Source of the DNA: Chromobacterium alticapitis
GTDB lineage: Bacteria; Pseudomonadota; Gammaproteobacteria; Burkholderiales; Chromobacteriaceae
Length of the DNA stretch: 63,041 bases
NCBI RefSeq assembly: GCF_002924365.1
Contig: NZ_PQWB01000032.1
Span: forward strand, 1 to 63,041
Reading direction: 5' to 3'
Part shown: positions 57,297 to 63,041 of the stretch, piece after piece
Numbering within the stretch: position 1 is the stretch's first letter
How the letters are laid out: each line of letters starts with the position of its first letter
Made by a program: the position numbers and the translations under genes
Notes under the pieces: model-generated
What the model was told of the DNA's origin: nothing
The model's database searches: none
What the model saw: only the letters and a program-made list of their open reading frames with translations

Positions 57297-58376
57297 ATGG
57301 CACGCGAACTCGCCGACACCCTGAACCAGCTGCTGAATCAGCAACCGCGCCAACGACGGAAGCTGCTGGCAGCCGGTCTGTTCGCCGCGCTGGCGGCGGC
57401 GGCGGCCGGCTTCCTGCTGGACGCGCTGCCCGGCTCCGCCTCGCTGCGCATCGCCGGCAACGACGTGGTGAGCAATCGCCAGTTTCTCTCCCGCATGCTG
57501 CAAGAGGAGGCCGCGCGCCATGGCCTGAGCCTGCGGATTCTGCCGGCCATGAGCACGGAGCAAGCGCTGGAGCGGCTGAACCGCGGCGAGATCGATCTCG
57601 CCCTGGTGCCGGCCGGCGCCAACGGCCGCTATCCCAACGTGACGCAACTGGCCGCCATGCCGCCCGAGCTGGCTCACCTGCTGACGCGGCCGGGCATAGA
57701 CCAGCTGGCGGATCTGCGCGGCAGACAGATAGACCTGGGCCCGCGCGGCGATCAGCTGAGCGACAACGCCCGCGGCTTGCTCGAGTTCGCCGGCCTGCGC
57801 GCCGACCGCGATTACCTGGAAAGCAATCTGTCGCAGGAGGCGCTGATGTCGCTGCCCGCCGACCGGCTGCCAGACGCCATCGTCACCGCGTCCTATCTGC
57901 CGTCCATGCTGGCCGATTTTCTGATTCGCCAGCGCGGCTATCACCTGATAGCCCTTCCCTTTCCGGACACGCCGTCCAGCCGTCTGGATTGGGCCGCTCC
58001 GGCCGAAATTCCCGCCTATCTGTACGGCGCGGCGCCGGCGGTGCCGCCCCAGGCGCTGCGCACGGCCGGCATGAATTTGCATCTGCTGGCTTACGGCCAG
58101 CTGGATGCCAAGGCCGAATACCGCTTGCTGGAGACCCTGTACAGCCCGGCCCTCGCCGTGCGCCTGAACATGAAGCTGGACGAGGCGCTGCTGACGCGGC
58201 CTTCCGGCTTTCCGCTGGCGCGCGGCGCCCAGCTGTTTCTGGAGCGCAACCGCCCGCTGCTGTCGCGGGAGAACTTTGAAAAAGCCAAATCCCTTGGCGG
58301 CTTCCTGGCGTCGCTGATGTCGGCGCTGCTGCTGGCGCGCCGCTGGTTCCGCGGAGAAAAGGTGGAGCTGAGCTGA
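57297..58376 (+). CDS. TAXI-like solute-binding protein with N- and C-terminal membrane helices
   Basis: 359 residues. One membrane helix near residues 22-42 and a second near 330-350 (LGGFLASLMSALLLARRWF) bracket a periplasmic domain. RGEIDLALVPAGANG and LRGRQIDLGPRGDQLSDNARGLLEFAGL follow the TAXI/NMT1-type binding-protein pattern known from TRAP transporters and from stand-alone membrane-anchored homologues. No TRAP permease is encoded here. It ends 34 bp before the transporter gene that probably is its partner. Confidence 0.75.
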   Translation: MARELADTLNQLLNQQPRQRRKLLAAGLFAALAAAAAGFLLDALPGSASLRIAGNDVVSNRQFLSRMLQEEAARHGLSLRILPAMSTEQALERLNRGEIDLALVPAGANGRYPNVTQLAAMPPELAHLLTRPGIDQLADLRGRQIDLGPRGDQLSDNARGLLEFAGLRADRDYLESNLSQEALMSLPADRLPDAIVTASYLPSMLADFLIRQRGYHLIALPFPDTPSSRLDWAAPAEIPAYLYGAAPAVPPQALRTAGMNLHLLAYGQLDAKAEYRLLETLYSPALAVRLNMKLDEALLTRPSGFPLARGAQLFLERNRPLLSRENFEKAKSLGGFLASLMSALLLARRWFRGEKVELS

Positions 58377-58409
58377 AACGAGACAATTTCCAACCAGGAT
58401 CAGGACGAT

Positions 58410-60248
58410 ATGACGCACGCACCCGACAGCAAAGACCTTGACGAACTTTGGCGCCACCCGGCCCTGCAATCGCTGACGCCGACCGAGCGCGCCAGGCTGG
58501 CCAGCCGGCTGCGGCTGCGCAACCTGGCGCCGGACGAGCGCCTGTTCTCCAGCGGCGATCCGGCCGAGCAACTGTATCTGATCCGCAGCGGCAGCCTCAC
58601 GCTGCGGCATCATGAGCGGCAATGGAGCCAGCAAGCGGGCTTCGTCGGCGGCGAGGCCGCCCTGGGCAGCCTGTTGCGCTGCAGCGACGCCCAGGCCGAC
58701 TGTGAGACGCAGCTATACGAGCTGGCGCTGCCGGGCATGCAGGAACTGGCAGACCGCCACCCCGCGCTGAAAGCGGCCCTGTTCGCCTCTTTCGCCAATC
58801 AGGCGGCGCCGGATGCGCCGCCCGCTCCGCCCTCCGTTCCCGAACGCGGAGCCTGGCGGGAAATAGCGGGATGGCTGACGGCCATCGCCGCGCCGCTGCT
58901 CGCCTGGCATATCTCTCAAGCGCAGCTGCCGCCCGACAGCGCCATCTTCATCGGCATCCTGGCCTGCACCGCCGCGATGTGGATCTTCAATCTGGTGCCC
59001 GCCTTCGTGCCAGCCCTGTTCGCCCTGCTCGCCATCGTGCTGTTCGACATCGCGCCGGTTTCGGTCGCCGCCTCCGGCTTCGCTTCCAATGGCTTCTTCA
59101 TGCTGCTCAGCGTGTTCGCCATCGGCGCGCTGATGACGGTGTCCGGGCTGACTTACCGCATCTCGCTGTGGATTCTGCGCCGGGTGCCCGCCACCCCTCG
59201 CTGGCAGCAGGCCAGCCTGTGCCTGTACGGCCTGGCGCTGACGCCGGTGATGCCGTCCCAGCTAGCCCGCGGCGCCATCCTCGCCCCCTTTCTGTCGGCC
59301 TTGCTGGAAAGCGGCGACAAGCGCCGCGATGCCGCGACTGCGGCCGGCCTGTTTTCCAGCGCGATAGGCGGCATGAGCCTGGCCGCCGCGGTGTTTCTCA
59401 CCGGCAAGCCCGCCAACCTGGTGGTGTTCGGCCTATTCGACAATCAGACCCAATTCGCCTTCGACTGGTTGCCCTGGCTGTGCGCGGCCTCGCTCAGCGG
59501 CGCGCTGCTGCTGGCCATGCATTTCGCCGCCATGCGGCTGCTGTTCCGCCGCGCCTCGCCGCAAGGCATTCCCGCCCGCGTCATCGCGCTGCAGGCCGAC
59601 GCGCTCGGCCCGATGAACCGCAAGGAGCGTCATGCCCTGATCGCCATCTCGCTGGTGTTGCTGGGCACGCTGAGCGCGCCTTACCACCAAGTGGACATTT
59701 CCTGGCTGTCGCTGGCCACCCTGGTCGTGCTGCTGCTGTTCGGCGCACTGCGCAACGAGGACCTGAATCAAAGGGTGGACTGGTCCGTGCTGATCTTCAT
59801 CGGCTCCATCATCGCCTGGGTGCCGGTCATGAACCTGACCGGCATAGACCGGCAAATCGCCGCCACCTTCGGCTGGCTAGGCCTGTTCATGAAGTCCAGC
59901 CTGCCCGCCTTCCTCGGCCTGCTATGCCTGGCCATCGTGCTGCTGAGACTGGTGCTGCCGGAACTGGTGGCGGAAATCCTGCTGCTGACGCTTCTGTTGC
60001 CGCTGGCCCACGCCGCGGGCGTATCGCAATGGCTGATAGGCTTCGCCGTGCTGACGATGTGCGAGTCCTACCTCTTTCCCTACCAGGCGCCTTACCACTT
60101 GCTGCTGGATAGCCAGCTGGCCGCGCTGCAGCAAGCCGGCTGTTACGACCGCGGCCTGGTGCTGCGCTACAACCTGGCGATGACCCTGGCCCGCGCCCTC
60201 TCGATCTTCGCCGCCCTTCCCTTCTGGTCTTTGCTGGACATCGTATGA
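58410..60248 (+). CDS. cNMP-binding-domain / DASS (SLC13) transporter fusion
   Basis: 612 residues. Residues ~15-130 form a cyclic nucleotide-binding-like domain (LTPTERARLASRLRLRNLAPDERLFSSGDPAEQLYLIRSGSLTL); GGEAALGSLL is a partial phosphate-binding cassette, so ligand binding is uncertain. From ~150 to the end are about twelve hydrophobic helices with the divalent anion:Na+ symporter pattern; the Asn-containing clamp near FLTGKPANLVVFG is in the expected place. Expected substrates are dicarboxylates or sulfate. The cytoplasmic regulatory domain fused to the carrier is unusual. Its stop overlaps the next start (ATGA). Confidence 0.82.
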   Translation: MTHAPDSKDLDELWRHPALQSLTPTERARLASRLRLRNLAPDERLFSSGDPAEQLYLIRSGSLTLRHHERQWSQQAGFVGGEAALGSLLRCSDAQADCETQLYELALPGMQELADRHPALKAALFASFANQAAPDAPPAPPSVPERGAWREIAGWLTAIAAPLLAWHISQAQLPPDSAIFIGILACTAAMWIFNLVPAFVPALFALLAIVLFDIAPVSVAASGFASNGFFMLLSVFAIGALMTVSGLTYRISLWILRRVPATPRWQQASLCLYGLALTPVMPSQLARGAILAPFLSALLESGDKRRDAATAAGLFSSAIGGMSLAAAVFLTGKPANLVVFGLFDNQTQFAFDWLPWLCAASLSGALLLAMHFAAMRLLFRRASPQGIPARVIALQADALGPMNRKERHALIAISLVLLGTLSAPYHQVDISWLSLATLVVLLLFGALRNEDLNQRVDWSVLIFIGSIIAWVPVMNLTGIDRQIAATFGWLGLFMKSSLPAFLGLLCLAIVLLRLVLPELVAEILLLTLLLPLAHAAGVSQWLIGFAVLTMCESYLFPYQAPYHLLLDSQLAALQQAGCYDRGLVLRYNLAMTLARALSIFAALPFWSLLDIV

Positions 60249-61288
60249 TCAAGAAACTGCTCCTCGCCGCCAAACTCGCCTTCGCGCTCGGCTTCGCCGC
60301 CCTGGTGGTCGCCCACAAGCTGCACAGCGCGCGCATCCTGATCATCCACAGCTATGACGAGGACTACAGCTGGGTCAAGGAGGAGAACGACGGGCTGACC
60401 CGCTTCTTCAACAAGCATCCCGAGGTCTCGCTGCATTGGCACTACCTGGACCTGAAGCGGCACGGCGACGAGGACTCTCAACGAGCGGCGGCGGCCGCCG
60501 CCGCCAATGTCATCGCGCGCTGGAAGCCAGACGTGCTGATCCTAGTCGACGACATCGCGCAAAAGCTGGTCGGCGCCCGCCACCTGAACCAGCCTGACCT
60601 GAAAATCGTCTTCGCCGGCGTCAACAGCGAGCCGCAGGCCTATGGCTACGACAAGGCGAACAACGTCACCGGCATTCTGGAGCGCAAGCCGCTGCGCGCG
60701 GTGGACGATACGTTGCAAACGCTGTGGCACAACAGCGACGGCGACGCTGGCGTCAAACCCCGCGCGCTGCTGATAGGCGACAAGTCCTTCGACTTCGCCG
60801 CCGGCCTGTTTGAATACCAGGATTTCCAGAATCAATGGCGCCACATCCGCTGGATGCCGCCGGTCACGGCCGATACCTTCGAGGAGTGGAAAATGCTGGT
60901 GCTGCGCGCGCCCGCGGTCGCCGATTTCCTCCTGGTCAGCGACTACCGTCAGTTGAAGCGCGAGCCAGGCGGAAAAATCTTCGTGCCGCCCGCCGAAGCC
61001 ATGGCCTGGACCGAACGCAACGCCAAGATCCCGGTATTGGGCCTGACCACCGCCGCCACCCAGGACGGCGCCATGATGGGCGTGGCCACCGCCGGCTACG
61101 AACAGGGCTGGGAAGCCGCGCGCATGGCCTACGCGCTGACGCGCGGCGTCCCGCTCAGCCAGCTGCCCATCATCAAGGGCAAGGAGTCCATGGTTTCCAT
61201 CCGCAAGTCGGCGCTGGAGCGGCGCGGTTTCGAGATGCCCTTCATCTACGAGGCCTTCGCCCGCGCCAAGGACCTGCAATTCGACTGA
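60245..61288 (+). CDS. ABC_sub_bind-type periplasmic binding protein
   Basis: 347 residues. N-terminal hydrophobic segment LAFALGFAALVVAHKL is a signal or anchor. ILIIHSYDEDYSWVKEENDGL opens a type I periplasmic-binding fold as in the ABC_sub_bind family and the sensor regions of some histidine kinases. LILVDDIAQKLVGARHL, IVFAGVNSEP and ATAGYEQGWEAARMAYALTRG are its other typical parts. No cognate permease or kinase is in the window. Overlaps the transporter gene by 4 bp, so it may signal for, or feed, that transporter. Confidence 0.78.
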   Translation: MIKKLLLAAKLAFALGFAALVVAHKLHSARILIIHSYDEDYSWVKEENDGLTRFFNKHPEVSLHWHYLDLKRHGDEDSQRAAAAAAANVIARWKPDVLILVDDIAQKLVGARHLNQPDLKIVFAGVNSEPQAYGYDKANNVTGILERKPLRAVDDTLQTLWHNSDGDAGVKPRALLIGDKSFDFAAGLFEYQDFQNQWRHIRWMPPVTADTFEEWKMLVLRAPAVADFLLVSDYRQLKREPGGKIFVPPAEAMAWTERNAKIPVLGLTTAATQDGAMMGVATAGYEQGWEAARMAYALTRGVPLSQLPIIKGKESMVSIRKSALERRGFEMPFIYEAFARAKDLQFD

Positions 61289-61327
61289 ACCCTGGGCCAC
61301 CGCATTCACCCACGCAGGAAAACCGCA

Positions 61328-62371
61328 ATGAAGAAACTGAAAGTCGGCCTGAATGGACTGGGCCGCATCGGCCGCGCCATTTTTCGCATCAATCAGCAGC
61401 GCCAGTTGTTCGACCTCGCGCTGATCAATGAGGCGCAGCAGGATGCCGCCAACCTGGCTTATCTGCTGAAATACGACTCCATCCACGGCGTTCTGCCGGA
61501 ACGGATCGGCTTTGGCAGCGGGCACTTGTCCATAGAGGAGCAGCCTATCGCCTTGAGCCATTGCGCGGACATCGCCGAAGCGCCGTGGCGCGAGCACGAA
61601 GTGGATGTGCTGATCGACGCCTCCGGCGACGCGCGCAACCCGGCCCGGCTGGCCGCCTGGCGCGACTTTCCGGGCTGGACCATCACCACGCACGCGGTCA
61701 GCCATCCGGACATCCACACCGTGGTGTTCGGCGTGAACGACAAAACCTTCGACCCGCTCAGCCAGCGCCGCCTGTCGTCCAGCATCTGCGACACCGTGGC
61801 CCTGGCGCCCATCGCCGCGCTGCTGGAGCAGCGCTTCGGCATCGCCCGCGGCTATCTGACCACGCTGCATCCCTGGCTGGGACAACAAAGGCTGCTGGAC
61901 GGCCCGGCCGTCGTCGCGGGGGCGGACGGGCTGCAGTCCCACTTCGCGCTCGGCCGTTCCGCCGTCAACAACCTGATCCCCAAAACCACCAGCGCGGTGA
62001 AGGCCGCCGACGCCGTCCTGCCGGGCCTGTCGCAGCGTTTGCAGGCGCTATCCTATCGCGTCCCGACCAGCATAGTCAGCTCCGCCGTGCTGAACGTGGA
62101 ATTGAAGCAAGCCGGCAGCCCTCAGGAGCTGTCCGCGCTGCTGCGCTACGCCGAGCAAAAGCAGCACCTGCCCATTCTGCGCAACTCCAGCGATCCCCTG
62201 GTATCGCATGATTATCTGGGCAGTCCTTACTCCGCCATCGTCGATCAGCGCTGGACCGAGGTGCAGCATGAACGCCACGCCAGATTGCTGTACTGGTACG
62301 ACAATGAATGGGGCTACAGTTCGCGCGTGGTGGATCTGGTCGCCCTGATCGCGCGCGACGGGCAGCCCTAG
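61328..62371 (+). CDS. Divergent glyceraldehyde-3-phosphate dehydrogenase-like enzyme
   Basis: 347 residues. The NAD motif NGLGRIGR and LLKYDSIHG at the front and WYDNEWGYSSRVVDLV at the end are clearly GAPDH. The active-site Cys154 is kept but its context is SSSICDTVALAP in place of the usual SNASCTTNCLAP. His181 is kept in TTLHPWLGQQ, and the phosphate loop PTSTGAAKA is PKTTSAVKA. It probably acts on a modified or different substrate. Housekeeping GAPDH is unlikely to be this gene. In the same operon as the binding proteins, 40 bp after the previous gene. Confidence 0.85.
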   Translation: MKKLKVGLNGLGRIGRAIFRINQQRQLFDLALINEAQQDAANLAYLLKYDSIHGVLPERIGFGSGHLSIEEQPIALSHCADIAEAPWREHEVDVLIDASGDARNPARLAAWRDFPGWTITTHAVSHPDIHTVVFGVNDKTFDPLSQRRLSSSICDTVALAPIAALLEQRFGIARGYLTTLHPWLGQQRLLDGPAVVAGADGLQSHFALGRSAVNNLIPKTTSAVKAADAVLPGLSQRLQALSYRVPTSIVSSAVLNVELKQAGSPQELSALLRYAEQKQHLPILRNSSDPLVSHDYLGSPYSAIVDQRWTEVQHERHARLLYWYDNEWGYSSRVVDLVALIARDGQP

Positions 62372-62372
62372 G

Positions 62373-62756
62373 ATGGAAACGCCGCCGGCCGCCGCGCTAG
62401 ACCGGCTCAGCCAATTGTCCGCGCGCTTGGAGCAGGACGCTCGCCAGCGCGAGGAAATGCGACAGGAGTTGCTGCGCCTGCTGCAAGCGGAAGAGGCGCT
62501 GCCGCGGCGGCCGGACACGGAACTGCCGGCCGCTGCGGGGGATGCCCGGAGCGCCGGCCTGTTCGAGTCTGGCTGGCGTCCGTATTGCGGCTGGGTATGC
62601 GGCGCCGGGCTCAGCTATCAGTTTCTGCTTCGCCCCGTGCTGAACGGCCTGGCTTTGGGCCAGTTTCCCCCGCTGGAGGTGGACACCCTGATGACGCTGC
62701 TGTTCGGCATGCTGGGACTAGGCGTCTATCGCACCATAGAAAAAGTGAAGCGCTGA
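62373..62756 (+). CDS. Small membrane protein resembling GTA-type 3TM holin
   Basis: 127 residues. The first ~50 residues are a charged coiled coil (LSQLSARLEQDARQREEM). The C-terminal 65 contain SGWRPYCGWVCGAGLSYQFL and LMTLLFGMLGLGVYRTIEKV, which match the pattern of the family named holin of 3TMs for gene-transfer release (GTA_holin_3TM): W-R-P near a first helix and a G-L-G-x-x-R/Y-T-x-E-K end. No endolysin or phage gene is nearby. It starts 1 bp after the GAPDH-like stop, so it is the last gene of that operon. The match is by eye. Confidence 0.6.
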   Translation: METPPAAALDRLSQLSARLEQDARQREEMRQELLRLLQAEEALPRRPDTELPAAAGDARSAGLFESGWRPYCGWVCGAGLSYQFLLRPVLNGLALGQFPPLEVDTLMTLLFGMLGLGVYRTIEKVKR

Positions 62757-62761
62757 ACCGC

Positions 62762-63041
62762 CTAGCGCGCCGCCAGCGGTGGCAGGCGGCGCAGCCACAA
62801 GGCGATGGCCAGCAAGGCCAACAGGCCCGCCGCCAGCGCCGCGGCCACGCCATGCCAGCCGCCGCGGCCCCACATCAGGCCGGAGAAAGAGCCATATACG
62901 CTGGAGCCCAGGTAGTAGCAGCTCAGATACAGCGCGGAAGCCAGCGCCTTGGCTTCCCGGGCGCGCAGGCCTATCCAGCTGCTGGCGACGGAATGGCCGG
63001 CGAAGAAGCCGAAAGTGAACAGGGCGATGCCGGGCGCCATC
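62762..63041 (-). CDS. MFS transporter, C-terminal part (truncated by window end)
   Basis: The frame runs off the right edge; about 93 C-terminal residues are visible. FTFGFFAGHSVASSWIGLRA, ALASALYLSCYYLGSSVYGSFSGLMWGRGGW and the last helix LLALLAIALWLRRL are typical of the second half of drug/sugar efflux MFS proteins of the YnfM type. The internal ATG at the edge is probably not the start. Convergent with the holin-like gene, with a 5-bp gap and no terminator between. Confidence 0.75.
   Translation of the reverse strand, partial: MAPGIALFTFGFFAGHSVASSWIGLRAREAKALASALYLSCYYLGSSVYGSFSGLMWGRGGWHGVAAALAAGLLALLAIALWLRRLPPLAAR

Noticed and set aside
56729-58634. Long overlapping open frames on both strands
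   Set aside because: They are out-of-frame shadows of the PstS-like and TAXI-like genes, with Arg/Gln/Ala-rich composition and no motifs.

Overview
The window is about 63 kb of GC-rich, densely coded bacterial chromosome. No rRNA or tRNA genes, CRISPR array, insertion sequence or recognisable prophage was found. The gene content points to a betaproteobacterium of the Neisseriales, most like Chromobacterium or a close relative. Supporting signs are the minCDE-oxyR cluster, a polyhydroxyalkanoate phasin, coq7, a dcuB-frdABCD anaerobic respiration operon and a transsulfuration pair. This placement is inferred from protein resemblance and gene order; no database search was run.

Left part (1-20.4 kb): the end of a PTS-regulated transcription regulator is followed by rarA-serS. 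On the minus strand come a CBS-PAS-GGDEF-EAL c-di-GMP protein and rimO. Next is a strongly structured intergenic stretch that ends in a plus-strand intrinsic terminator, then two paralogous Cys-free, Gly/Gln/Ser-rich proteins of unknown function. The dcuB-frdABCD operon follows, with a well-placed candidate FNR promoter. After it lie coq7, ppa, a short protein resembling a catalytically degenerate 6-phosphogluconate dehydrogenase, a phasin, and minCDE-oxyR.

Signalling part (20.5-31.7 kb): plus-strand genes encode a GAF-PAS histidine kinase, a CheY-like regulator, a FixJ/LuxR-type regulator and an HPt protein. They converge on a minus-strand chemosensory operon: MCP-like protein, poly-HAMP MCP, CheW, CheY, STAS protein, CheA and a lone CheB-type receiver whose phospho-acceptor Asp is Asn. 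The operon has no CheR and no methylesterase domain, so it looks like an alternative output system.

Middle part (31.8-55.6 kb): mostly housekeeping and metabolic genes. These are two Dcp-type M3 peptidases flanking a PNPOx-like protein and a DnaQ-like exonuclease, then marR, greB, two Nudix hydrolases, rluB, scpB, miaA, ridA, a cystathionine lyase/synthase pair, a fatty acid desaturase, a YdgA-like protein, bfr and bfd (with Fur-like boxes), nudJ and mnmA. A two-gene secreted module with a papain-like cysteine protease stands out.

Right end (55.6-63 kb): a tight seven-gene operon encodes two PstS-like binding proteins, a membrane-anchored TAXI-like binding protein, a cNMP-binding/DASS transporter fusion, an ABC_sub_bind-type protein, a divergent GAPDH and a small protein resembling GTA-type holins. 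The combination is unfamiliar to me and is the best candidate here for an undescribed system. The window closes inside an MFS transporter gene on the opposite strand.
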